From: an uncultured euryarchaeote
GTDB lineage: Archaea; Thermoplasmatota; Poseidoniia; Poseidoniales; Thalassarchaeaceae
DNA: 5,915 bases
Direction of reading: 5' to 3'
Assembly (NCBI GenBank): GCA_937876055.1
Contig: CALEIW010000129.1
Coordinates: 1 to 5,915 of the forward strand
Shown in pieces: positions 1-5,784 of this stretch. The translations under genes were made by a program, and so were the position numbers. The notes beneath the pieces are model-generated. The model was not told the DNA's origin. It ran no database searches and saw nothing but the letters and a program-made list of their open reading frames with translations. Positions within the stretch are counted from its first letter, which is position 1, and each line of letters opens with the position of its first letter.

Positions 1-1411
1 AATCAACGGCGACATGGCATTTTTCCGTGGTCTAAATCATCTTCTGATAAAGAGTGGTCATTTTGACCCAGAATTCATTTCCACCTATACCTCAGGTTTT
101 GACAATTACAAAGAATCTGTTCAATCGGTAGATTGGGATGAAATTGAATCTGTTAGTGGTATATCTCGAAAAGAAATCGAAACTATAGCTGAAATTGTCG
201 GCAAATCAAATTCACTGATAACCTGCTGGGCGATGGGCATTACCCAACACCATAACTCTGTAGAAACCATTCAAGAGATGGTCAACACACACTTGCTAGG
301 TGGCCACATTGGCCGGAAAGGCGCCGGTGTCTGTCCAGTCAGAGGGCACTCGAATGTGCAAGGGGATAGGACAGTTGGGATTAATCATATAGCTAATCCT
401 AAATTGATACAAAACATACTTGATAGCACAGGGATACGTACTCCAGACACCCATGGTTATGATGCAGTTAATGCCGCTCGTGCAATGATAGAGGGTAACG
501 GTAAGGTATTCCTAGCCATGGGTGGAAATTACCTTTCTGCTATGTCTGATACCAAATTAATCGCAGAGGCAATGAATCATTGTGAACTTACTGTTTTTGT
601 GTCTACTAAATTAAATCGAAACCATTTAGTTACAGGGAAGAAATCTCTAATCCTTCCTTGCCTTGGTAGAACTGAAATCGACATCCAATCTGGGGGGAAT
701 CAATTCGTAACAGTAGAGAATTCGATGGGTATAGTACATAGTTCTCAGGGACACATGAAACCCTCCTCCTCGGATTTGATGTCAGAACCTGCAATAGTTG
801 CGGGAATAGCATCTGCATTAGAATCAAGGGTTTCAATGAGTGATTTAGGTTGGAATAACTTGGTCGAAGATTATGACCGAATTCGTGATCTAATCGAACA
901 AACCATCCCCGGCTTCAATAACTACAACTCCAGGGTTAGGGATAAATCAGGATTCTATCTTCCAAACTCACCTAGGGACAATTTGACCTTCGACACAGAC
1001 ACTAAGAAAGCAAACTTCAGATTCCATAAAATAACTAGGATAAAACCCCATTCTAATGAATTTGTAATGATGACAATAAGGTCTCATGACCAATACAATA
1101 CTACTGTATATTCAGGACAAGATCGCTACCGAGGAATCAAATTAGGCAGAAGAATCGTTATGATCAATCCATTAGATGCCAAAGAGAATAATCTTCACGC
1201 CGGTGACCTAGTGGATTTGATTTCTGTTTTCGAAGGGGAACTACGGCACTCCTCCAAATGGTATCTGGTAGAATATGACATACCTAGAGGTAATATCGCC
1301 ACATATTTTCCCGAGGCAAATGAATTAATACCTCTTAATTCGACTGCGAATGTAAGCAACACCCCAACTAGTAAATCCGTTGTTGTTAGGATAAAAAAGT
1401 GTCAAGATTGA
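1..1411 (+). CDS. FdhF/YdeP-family molybdopterin oxidoreductase, 5'-truncated
   Basis: This is the C-terminal 469 residues of a molybdopterin-guanine-dinucleotide oxidoreductase of the formate-dehydrogenase-like FdhF/YdeP family. Full-length members are about 750 residues, so roughly the first 280 lie upstream of the window. The frame is open from nt 2 (Ile-Asn-Gly-Asp), so the ATG at 14 is an internal Met, not the start. Numbering from nt 2, the family hallmark CPVRGHSNVQGDRTVGI is at 111-127, STKLNRNHLVTG at 201-212 and LPCLGRTEID at 218-227. The C-terminal molydopterin-binding domain (about 350-465) has RSHDQYNTT at 360-368 and SNTPTSKSVVVR at 452-463. The protein should be cytoplasmic and bind bis-MGD. 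The family's physiological substrate is not firmly known; E. coli YdeP is linked to acid resistance. Any N-terminal Fe-S or active-site residues are outside the window, so formate oxidation should not be assumed. It converges on the TPR gene and overlaps its 3' end by 10 bp. The family is mainly bacterial, so ancient transfer is possible. Confidence 0.9.
   Translation, partial: INGDMAFFRGLNHLLIKSGHFDPEFISTYTSGFDNYKESVQSVDWDEIESVSGISRKEIETIAEIVGKSNSLITCWAMGITQHHNSVETIQEMVNTHLLGGHIGRKGAGVCPVRGHSNVQGDRTVGINHIANPKLIQNILDSTGIRTPDTHGYDAVNAARAMIEGNGKVFLAMGGNYLSAMSDTKLIAEAMNHCELTVFVSTKLNRNHLVTGKKSLILPCLGRTEIDIQSGGNQFVTVENSMGIVHSSQGHMKPSSSDLMSEPAIVAGIASALESRVSMSDLGWNNLVEDYDRIRDLIEQTIPGFNNYNSRVRDKSGFYLPNSPRDNLTFDTDTKKANFRFHKITRIKPHSNEFVMMTIRSHDQYNTTVYSGQDRYRGIKLGRRIVMINPLDAKENNLHAGDLVDLISVFEGELRHSSKWYLVEYDIPRGNIATYFPEANELIPLNSTANVSNTPTSKSVVVRIKKCQD
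1393..1398 (-). terminator. T6 tract just after the TPR gene
   Basis: Six consecutive A on the + strand give a TTTTTT run on the minus strand, beginning 4 nt after the TPR stop (1402-1404). This is the expected form and position of a simple archaeal oligo-T terminator. It lies within the 3' end of the opposing oxidoreductase gene, where it encodes the Ile-Lys-Lys codons, so coding constraint is an alternative explanation. Confidence 0.35.
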
Positions 1412-2901
1412 AGTTTTGCAGATTTATTTTGTTCTTTCAATAGTAATGAACACCTATTCATTTGGGTTTGAATTAATTGGGCTTCTTCACTATCCAATTC
1501 CCTATTCAAGGCCTGTTGGAAACATTTGATTGCGTCCGAGAAATGTTCCATGGCCGCATAGGATGAACCCATATTGTAAAGCGTTCTTCCAGTAACCATT
1601 GTGGGGTCCATAGAAATTGCTTGATGGTATGACTGTATACTCTCCGAAAATTTACCCAATTGATGTAGGGCGTGTCCTCGTCCATTGTAAATCCGCACGC
1701 GTAATTCCCGCTCATCCCTAGGGGTGGATGAAATTGCTTTATCAAAACAATTCAGTGCTTGATCACCCTTTTCTTCACCTAACAGTGTTAGACCCTTGTT
1801 GTACCATTCTATTGCTACATTTACACTCTCTTCATCTATTGGTGTATTTTGTGCTGCGGACATTTTGGCATCTTCAGCAGCCGCTACAAGATCCACATCA
1901 ACTTCATCCGTAGTTGGATTAGCTTTTTGTGACTTCAAATCCTCAGCCTTTTGTTTGCATTGGCTCGCTTTTTCAACATGGCCTGCCCCCTCCAAAGCTT
2001 CGGACATCCCTAACCATGAATCATAGGTTGAACCATAATCTTGGATTATCTTTTTCCAAGTTTGAATGGCAAGAGCGTGATTACCTTCTTGAGTGTAATC
2101 CTTGGCCTTCTGCTGTAGTACTACTAATGTATCTTCTAATGAAATTTCTAAGCTGTCTTCTTCCTCTTCTGGTATAAATTCAGCATATGTGACTTCTTCT
2201 GTGGCGACTGGAGTAAATTCGACAATTTCTTGTTCGGGCTCAGATAATTTAGTTTCTATCTGAGCTACTAAATCTGAGGCTAAGGATAATCCTGGGTCTA
2301 ACTGTAATGAGTAATTTAATGATTGAATCGCGTCTTCACTTAGGTCTAGGTTATGTAGACATAATCCACAATAGTACCAAATCATCGCATCAGTAGAATA
2401 GTTCCCCTCTAATGCAGGGGAAATTAACTCCATTGCGGATTGGAATTCAGACTCTTCAATCAAGCTTGTAATATCTTCAGCCAAATTATATGATTGGGAT
2501 TCAGTTTCAACAGGTACCGCCTCTGCTAGAATCACAGGGGCCTCTTCTTCAGGTACTTCCTTATCTTCAATCACTTGTGAGGCTAAAGCCTGTAATTCAT
2601 CATTAGACAATCCTTGTTCAATAGCGGCTTTGGCATATTTTGACGCTTGGTCGGAATCTCGTTGAGAAAATAAGAAGGCTAAATTGGCAGCGGTAGGAGC
2701 GTGAAATCTGTTGATTAGAAACGCTCTTTCAAACGCCACTATTGCCGCCTCAACATCGCCAACTGCATGGTTAACTACTCCTAGTCCGTACCACGCTGCC
2801 GAATTATCGGATTCAGAACCAATGATACGTTCATATTCCGACTTCGCCGAACCATAGTCGCCACTGGTGACAAAACGCTCGGCCTGTTCGAATGCATCCA
2901 T
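1402..2901 (-). CDS. Tetratricopeptide-repeat protein, function unknown
   Basis: A 499-residue acidic TPR protein, read from the ATG at 2901; an in-frame GTG two codons upstream (2907) is an alternative start. TPR-like helical pairs are seen at about 3-100 (two good units and a degenerate third), 150-205 and 262-320. Three well-formed units follow at about 363-397 (ending in an AISSTP-type helix B end), 402-435 (AISMDP) and 440-470. Acidic, low-complexity linkers at about 112-138 and 220-258, rich in Glu, Val and Pro, separate the blocks. There is no signal peptide or membrane segment, so a cytoplasmic scaffold or adaptor role is likely. TPR domains bind other proteins but do not reveal the partner. 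The gene starts 68 bp after the membrane-protein gene on the same strand and may be co-transcribed with it. I see no Shine-Dalgarno; an AT-rich TTCATATT at 2919-2926 sits about 22 nt upstream of the ATG, which would suit leaderless transcription. The name is secure, the function is not. Confidence 0.88.
   Translation of the reverse strand: MDAFEQAERFVTSGDYGSAKSEYERIIGSESDNSAAWYGLGVVNHAVGDVEAAIVAFERAFLINRFHAPTAANLAFLFSQRDSDQASKYAKAAIEQGLSNDELQALASQVIEDKEVPEEEAPVILAEAVPVETESQSYNLAEDITSLIEESEFQSAMELISPALEGNYSTDAMIWYYCGLCLHNLDLSEDAIQSLNYSLQLDPGLSLASDLVAQIETKLSEPEQEIVEFTPVATEEVTYAEFIPEEEEDSLEISLEDTLVVLQQKAKDYTQEGNHALAIQTWKKIIQDYGSTYDSWLGMSEALEGAGHVEKASQCKQKAEDLKSQKANPTTDEVDVDLVAAAEDAKMSAAQNTPIDEESVNVAIEWYNKGLTLLGEEKGDQALNCFDKAISSTPRDERELRVRIYNGRGHALHQLGKFSESIQSYHQAISMDPTMVTGRTLYNMGSSYAAMEHFSDAIKCFQQALNRELDSEEAQLIQTQMNRCSLLLKEQNKSAKLQS
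1423..1437 (+). terminator. T-rich tract after the oxidoreductase gene
   Basis: Twelve of 15 bases are T (TTTATTTTGTTCTTT), starting 12 nt after the oxidoreductase stop; a separate TTTT lies at 1414-1417. Archaeal RNA polymerase commonly terminates at oligo-T tracts without a hairpin. The tract lies inside the antisense TPR gene, so it could be only that gene's Lys/Asn/Glu codons read backwards. Confidence 0.35.
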
Positions 2902-2969
2902 TGACACAACTCAATCGCAATATGAACAAGGGATAAGATTTCTGAAACGATGAGTGGAAAATAATCACC

Positions 2970-3767
2970 CTATTCATTAGGAGCAGGATCTTCTAATCGG
3001 TTTTCTTCATCTAGTCTCGCTTTGGCTATACCCGCAAAATATACCATCATTGGTACCGCTATTAACAAGAAAAAGCAGCCAACTAAAGTAGCGATTCCGT
3101 ATAATGTCTCTTGGACGGGGTCAATTTCGAATTCGGTTATTGAAACTAATTCGTGCTCTGTCAATGAAAAACTAAGTTCAATACCTTCAGGGGATACTAA
3201 TTCCCCATCAACATAAATCGTGATTAACCAGGTTGTGGTTACTTTTTCTTGGGATAGTAAATTCAAGGCATCCGTCTCAGCCAGCCCTGCATCATCAGCC
3301 CGTACATAGCCTACTCCATTAATCGGTAAATCTAGAGATGCTCTACCTCTCATTACTACCTCCTCTGAGTCTATCATCATTCTGTGTTCATACGCTTCTT
3401 CGCAAGAATCTGAAATTTCATCAAACTCCTTGCAATTGAATGCTGAATCTCCATCTTCACCTAACAAAGGGGAATGAAACCAGGTAGAACTTGTAGATGT
3501 GATGATCAATTCTGCATCATTTGGAGCATTAACCACCGTAAGATTGACCCATGTAGGAGAAGATGAGGTTGAAACATACCATGAAGATTCATTTTCACTT
3601 TCTATCTCAAGGTCATACTCCACACTATCATTAGTAGTCTCGTATCGGTAATATTCACTATCCACAGTAGCTGAAAAAACAGCGTAGGATAGTACCAAAA
3701 TCAATACCAAACCTAGACCTATCATCGTCCGAAGCATGTTCGGGTTCCTCGATAGTGACTTCCTCAT
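2970..3767 (-). CDS. Two-segment membrane protein with outside domain, unknown
   Basis: I do not recognise a family. From the ATG at 3767 the product is 265 residues. It has a basic N-tail (three Arg, one Lys in the first 13), a hydrophobic signal-anchor at about 16-35, and a polar domain at about 36-220 rich in Ser, Thr, Glu and Asp. A second membrane helix follows at about 222-248, then a short charged tail ending EDPAPNE. The positive-inside rule puts both ends in the cytoplasm and the middle domain outside. That domain has two Cys ten residues apart (about 112 and 122), a possible disulfide, and Asn-X-Ser/Thr sequons near 46, 59 and 75, which could be glycosylated. Several beta-strand-like stretches suggest a beta-sandwich, but this is inference. 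The start is uncertain. The in-frame ATG at 3737 (255 residues) has GAGGA at 3746-3750 with an 8-nt spacer, whereas the 3767 ATG has no clear SD. It lies upstream of the TPR gene on the same strand and is divergent from rps19e. Confidence 0.78.
   Translation of the reverse strand: MRKSLSRNPNMLRTMIGLGLVLILVLSYAVFSATVDSEYYRYETTNDSVEYDLEIESENESSWYVSTSSSPTWVNLTVVNAPNDAELIITSTSSTWFHSPLLGEDGDSAFNCKEFDEISDSCEEAYEHRMMIDSEEVVMRGRASLDLPINGVGYVRADDAGLAETDALNLLSQEKVTTTWLITIYVDGELVSPEGIELSFSLTEHELVSITEFEIDPVQETLYGIATLVGCFFLLIAVPMMVYFAGIAKARLDEENRLEDPAPNE
3746..3750 (-). promoter_or_regulatory. Possible RBS for an internal start of the membrane gene
   Basis: Read on the minus strand, GAGGA ends 8 nt before the in-frame ATG at 3737. 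It is the only SD-like sequence near the candidate starts of the membrane protein. It supports a product 10 residues shorter than that from the ATG at 3767. The shorter form would still keep the complete signal-anchor. Confidence 0.35.
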
Positions 3768-3835
3768 TACCAATCCGAACCGATGGGGTGGTTTGAACCA
3801 TTGTGTGGGGTCCGTAAGAATGCAGTACCAAGCCG

Positions 3836-3845
3836 CTATATGTTT
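3836..3845 (-). promoter_or_regulatory. Possible TATA box for the minus-strand membrane gene
   Basis: On the minus strand this reads GAAACATATA, a purine-rich stretch followed by an AT-rich core, resembling a BRE plus box A. Initiation about 25 nt downstream (near 3815) would leave a leader of about 45-50 nt before the ATG at 3767. The match to consensus is weak and no other signal supports it. Confidence 0.25.
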
Positions 3846-3862
3846 CAGTCAAGTCATCACCG

Positions 3863-3869
3863 TTATATA
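3863..3869 (+). promoter_or_regulatory. TATA box (box A) for the ribosomal operon
   Basis: TTATATA matches the archaeal TATA-box consensus and is the best such match in the divergent intergenic region. Transcription would be expected to start about 25 nt downstream, near 3890-3894. That leaves a leader of roughly 13-17 nt containing the AAGGTGA Shine-Dalgarno of rps19e. The upstream bases are not an obvious purine-rich BRE. The motif is nearly symmetrical, so it could in principle also act leftward. Confidence 0.5.
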
Positions 3870-3895
3870 CGGCCTCAAGGTCGGCCGGTCGCTAC

Positions 3896-3902
3896 AAGGT
3901 GA
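3896..3902 (+). promoter_or_regulatory. Shine-Dalgarno of rps19e
   Basis: AAGGTGA lies 4 nt before the ATG at 3907. The frame is open back to 3736, so this motif fixes the real start. The same GGTGA core with 4-5 nt spacing precedes rpl39e and rpl31e. Confidence 0.8.
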
Positions 3903-3906
3903 GTGT

Positions 3907-4377
3907 ATGACGACGTATCACGATGTGCCAGCAGATCTTCTGATTGCGGACCTCGCCCAGAGATTAGCAGACAATGACTCTATCAGTGCCCCTGAGTGGG
4001 CTGATTATGTAAAGACAGGTACTCACAGAGAAAAGCCTCCCGAACAAGAAGATTGGTGGTATGTTCGATGTGCGGCTGTACTTCGTAAGGTAGCAATGAG
4101 AGGACCAATTGGTACCAATCACATGTCCCAGTTATTCGGCGGACCTAAGGATCGAGGCGTCAAGCCTAACCGCGCAGTAGCAGGATCAAGAAAGGTTGCT
4201 AGGACAGTTCTACAACAACTCCTAGCCGCCGGCTTTATCACAGATTCATTCAATACTGCCGGAACAGTCACTCTTGGAAAGGTAGTTACTCCAAGCGGTC
4301 AAGCGCTTTTGGACGCAAGTGCACATAGTGTACGTCCACAAGCAGAAGAAAGACATCCAGAGCTAGCGAGATATTGA
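3907..4377 (+). CDS. rps19e: Small ribosomal subunit protein S19e
   Basis: A 156-residue protein of the archaeal/eukaryotic eS19 family, whose archaeal members are about 150 residues. It belongs to the head of the 30S subunit and, from eukaryotic work, is needed for small-subunit rRNA maturation. The family signature runs from Asp49-Trp50-Trp51 through the helix VRCAAVLRKVAMRGPIG (53-69). It continues with the LFGGPKDRGVKPNRA loop (76-90), the helix RKVARTVLQQLLAAGFI (95-111) and the C-terminal TPSGQALLD segment (128-136). This is the winged-helix fold of eS19. The ATG at 3907 is chosen because AAGGTGA sits just upstream and the product then has the family's normal length and N-terminus. It is the first gene of the operon; rpl39e follows after 9 nt. 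In many archaea S19e also lies near L39e/L31e, though often with a PDCD5-like gene between, which is absent here. Confidence 0.96.
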   Translation: MTTYHDVPADLLIADLAQRLADNDSISAPEWADYVKTGTHREKPPEQEDWWYVRCAAVLRKVAMRGPIGTNHMSQLFGGPKDRGVKPNRAVAGSRKVARTVLQQLLAAGFITDSFNTAGTVTLGKVVTPSGQALLDASAHSVRPQAEERHPELARY

Positions 4378-4382
4378 GGTGA
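4376..4382 (+). promoter_or_regulatory. Strong SD of rpl39e, overlapping the rps19e stop
   Basis: GAGGTGA is a near-perfect archaeal Shine-Dalgarno, 4 nt before the rpl39e ATG. Its first two bases are the last two of the rps19e TGA (4375-4377), so a terminating ribosome covers it. This suggests translational coupling. Confidence 0.8.
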
Positions 4383-4386
4383 ATTT

Positions 4387-4542
4387 ATGGCGCGCCACAA
4401 ACCATTTGGAAAGAAGCAGCGACTAAACAAAGTCACCAAGCAAAATCGAAGAGTGCCTGTTTGGGTAATGCTTCGAACTGCTAGAAACACTACAACCCAT
4501 CCTAAGCGTCACCACTGGCGCAGGTCGAAACTACAGAGGTGA
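4387..4542 (+). CDS. rpl39e: Large ribosomal subunit protein L39e
   Basis: A 51-residue, very basic protein, matching the usual 50-51 residues of archaeal eL39. The family features are clear: MARHKPFGKKQRL at the start, the KQNRRVPVWVMLRT segment (18-31) and the C-terminal RHHWRRSKL (41-49). eL39 lines the lower part of the 50S peptide exit tunnel, taking the place of a loop of bacterial L23. The ATG at 4387 is preceded by GAGGTGA at 4376-4382, which begins within the rps19e stop codon; the resulting coupling should keep the two proteins in step. rpl31e follows after 5 nt. There are no frame problems and every residue typical of the core family appears to be present. The gene is short enough to be missed by length cut-offs. 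Confidence 0.97.
   Translation: MARHKPFGKKQRLNKVTKQNRRVPVWVMLRTARNTTTHPKRHHWRRSKLQR
4536..4542 (+). promoter_or_regulatory. Strong SD of rpl31e, containing the rpl39e stop
   Basis: GAGGTGA ends with the rpl39e TGA stop (4540-4542) and lies 5 nt before the ATG at 4548. It decides against the in-frame GTG at 4539, which lies inside the SD itself. Confidence 0.8.
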
Positions 4543-4547
4543 TTCTA

Positions 4548-4811
4548 ATGGCTGAGGTAAAGGAAATGATAATCCCACTACGCGCTGCTTGGAATGTTCC
4601 ACGCACAAAGCGCGCTAACCGTGCAATGGCAGAGATTCGTAACCACGTATCCCAGCATATGAAAATCCAAGAAGACGAAGAAATTTGGATTGATCAAGCC
4701 GTCAACGAAGTCATTTGGTCCCGTGGAATGCAAAAGCCACCACGAAAGATTCGAATCGTTTGTACTAGGGAAGAAGGATTCCCTCTTGAAGTGAAATTGG
4801 CAGAGGACTGA
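4548..4811 (+). CDS. rpl31e: Large ribosomal subunit protein L31e
   Basis: An 87-residue eL31 protein, within the normal archaeal length of about 80-95. Recognisable family elements are IIPLR near residue 8, the basic VPRTKRANRAMAEIR segment (17-31), the HMKI turn (36-39), NEVIWSRGMQKPP (53-65) and the terminal strand ending in PLEVKL. eL31 sits at the rim of the polypeptide exit tunnel on the 50S subunit, near the docking site of nascent-chain factors. Pairing with L39e, another tunnel-exit protein, is the standard archaeal arrangement. The ATG at 4548 is set by the GAGGTGA overlapping the end of rpl39e. In many archaea tif6 and rplX follow L31e; here rps17e follows instead, after 5 nt. Confidence 0.97.
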   Translation: MAEVKEMIIPLRAAWNVPRTKRANRAMAEIRNHVSQHMKIQEDEEIWIDQAVNEVIWSRGMQKPPRKIRIVCTREEGFPLEVKLAED

Positions 4812-4816
4812 GAAAT

Positions 4817-5011
4817 ATGGGTAATATTCGACCTTCATTCATCAAGACTAGGGCCCTACGTTTATTGGAAATCTATCCAGATAAGTTCACAGATGACTTC
4901 GAAACCAACAAACACCTTGTTGTGGAATTTACAGATGTCGGTGACAACAAGCGCATGAGAAATTGGATAGCGGGATATATCACTCGCTACATCCAGCGCC
5001 GTACCGATTGA
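4817..5011 (+). CDS. rps17e: Small ribosomal subunit protein S17e
   Basis: A 64-residue eS17 protein, matching the 60-70 residues of archaeal members; eukaryotic ones are longer. The family pattern is plain: MGNIRPSFIKTRALRLLEIYP at the start (a helix-turn-helix-like N-terminal region), then DKFTDDFETNKHLV, and the closing MRNWIAGYITRYIQRR. It belongs to the head of the 30S subunit and, as in other archaea, is unrelated to bacterial uS17. The ATG at 4817 is 5 nt after the rpl31e stop. An AGAGGA at 4802-4807, inside the end of rpl31e, sits 9 nt upstream as a weaker SD. Its place between rpl31e and a tRNA methyltransferase gene is not the arrangement I know from well-studied archaea. Confidence 0.95.
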   Translation: MGNIRPSFIKTRALRLLEIYPDKFTDDFETNKHLVVEFTDVGDNKRMRNWIAGYITRYIQRRTD

Positions 5012-5016
5012 GTGGT

Positions 5017-5775
5017 ATGGGCGACTACGCTGAGACACCTCTTCCCGCTTTTGCTAGCAATCTCTGCATAGTCTTGGTTACTCCAGAACACGATGGTAAC
5101 ATCGGGGCTGTCGCTAGGAGTATGATGAACTTCGGAATCACTGATCTCCGTATAGTCGGTCGAACAACAGAATGGACTGAAGAGACTAGGAAAAGAGCGA
5201 AGAATGCTCAGTATGTCCTAGAAAGAGCGAGGGGATTTGAGACACTTCAAGATGCCACATCTGACTGTTCATTGGTAGTGGGGACGTCAGGTAAGCGAGA
5301 GCATGGCGATAAGACTGCAATGAGGCATTTCCTATTACCCGATGAACTACCAGACCGCTTATCAGGGGTTGAAGGAAAGTCCGCCCTAGTATTCGGTCCA
5401 GAAGGTAAAGGATTGGTAAATGACCAACTTCGATTATGCGACCTGTTGGTAACTATTCCAACGTGGGAAGGCTATCCGATCCTGAACCTAAGTCATGCTG
5501 TTACTGTACTTTGTTTCTCTTGGTTCACTGGTGTATCTGATACTCCAGTACCTGGAACCGATGGTAGAATACTTGATCCCGATTTAAGACGGATATTGAG
5601 GGAGGAAGTTACTAGGTTGGTACAATTAATTCCAACTAAAGAGCACAAAAGACAGGGTATGGATGAAACGCTAGTTCGTGTAATAATGAGAGGTTTACCG
5701 AAAGATGATGAAATTCATCGTATTCTAGGGATTCTTTCTGCCGCATCAGATTCGTTCGAAAAAGATGAATCATAG
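5017..5775 (+). CDS. TrmJ-like SPOUT RNA 2'-O-methyltransferase
   Basis: A 252-residue SpoU/TrmH-family methyltransferase of the SPOUT (alpha/beta-knot) class. It should transfer a methyl group from S-adenosylmethionine to a ribose 2'-OH. The three knot motifs are intact: motif 1 GNIGAVARSMMNFG (27-40) with the conserved Asn28 and catalytic-type Arg34; motif 2 ALVFGPEGKGL (123-133); motif 3 IPTWEGYPILNLSHAV (147-162) with Asn157 and Ser159. The VTPEHDGNIGAVAR form and total length resemble TrmJ, which modifies position 32 of tRNA. The C-terminal 75 residues, charged and helical, match TrmJ's extra dimer region. TrmL or another TrmH paralogue cannot be excluded, so no symbol is given. The ATG at 5017 follows the rps17e stop by 5 nt, with a weak GAGTGG before it; the frame runs open to 4963 inside rps17e but without a better start. 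It closes the ribosomal operon and is the only enzyme in it. Confidence 0.88.
   Translation: MGDYAETPLPAFASNLCIVLVTPEHDGNIGAVARSMMNFGITDLRIVGRTTEWTEETRKRAKNAQYVLERARGFETLQDATSDCSLVVGTSGKREHGDKTAMRHFLLPDELPDRLSGVEGKSALVFGPEGKGLVNDQLRLCDLLVTIPTWEGYPILNLSHAVTVLCFSWFTGVSDTPVPGTDGRILDPDLRRILREEVTRLVQLIPTKEHKRQGMDETLVRVIMRGLPKDDEIHRILGILSAASDSFEKDES
5759..5763 (-). terminator. T5 tract after the QueD-like gene
   Basis: A run of five T on the minus strand begins 18 nt after the QueD-like stop, within the last codons of the opposing methyltransferase gene. It is a short oligo-T tract of the sort archaeal polymerase can stop at, but it is brief and may be incidental (a Glu-Lys codon run). Confidence 0.2.
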
Positions 5776-5784
5776 GGTACCCTA
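5773..5784. repeat. 12-bp perfect palindrome holding both stop codons
   Basis: TAGGGTACCCTA equals its own reverse complement. Its first three bases are the TAG stop of the methyltransferase gene and its last three are, on the minus strand, the TAG stop of the QueD-like gene. The symmetry breaks at the next base on each side. As RNA it could form only a short hairpin (four pairs at most), so it is not an obvious intrinsic terminator. Confidence 0.7.

Noticed and set aside
630..836. 68-codon minus-strand frame within the oxidoreductase gene
   Set aside because: It is antisense to a highly conserved coding segment, with no ribosome binding site or recognisable sequence.
1506..2177. Several 60-80 residue frames on both strands inside the TPR gene
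   Set aside because: They lie wholly within a well-supported coding region and have odd, low-complexity or Leu/His-rich composition; they are frame shadows.
3022..3216. 64-codon plus-strand frame antisense to the membrane gene
   Set aside because: A mirror of the C-terminal coding region of the membrane protein, with no independent support.
3736..3906. N-terminal extension of S19e by 57 residues
   Set aside because: The frame is open but the product would exceed the family length, and the stretch contains the TATA box and the Shine-Dalgarno that fix the start at 3907.
4539..4547. GTG start for L31e three codons upstream
   Set aside because: The GTG is part of the GAGGTGA ribosome binding site; the ATG at 4548 gives the usual L31e N-terminus.
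4299..4838. Minus-strand frames antisense to the ribosomal genes
   Set aside because: They overlap strongly conserved ribosomal proteins on the other strand and show no protein-family features.
4963..5016. Start of the methyltransferase inside rps17e (18 more residues)
   Set aside because: It would overlap rps17e by 49 nt; family members begin near the 5017 ATG, which fits the operon's regular 5-nt gap.
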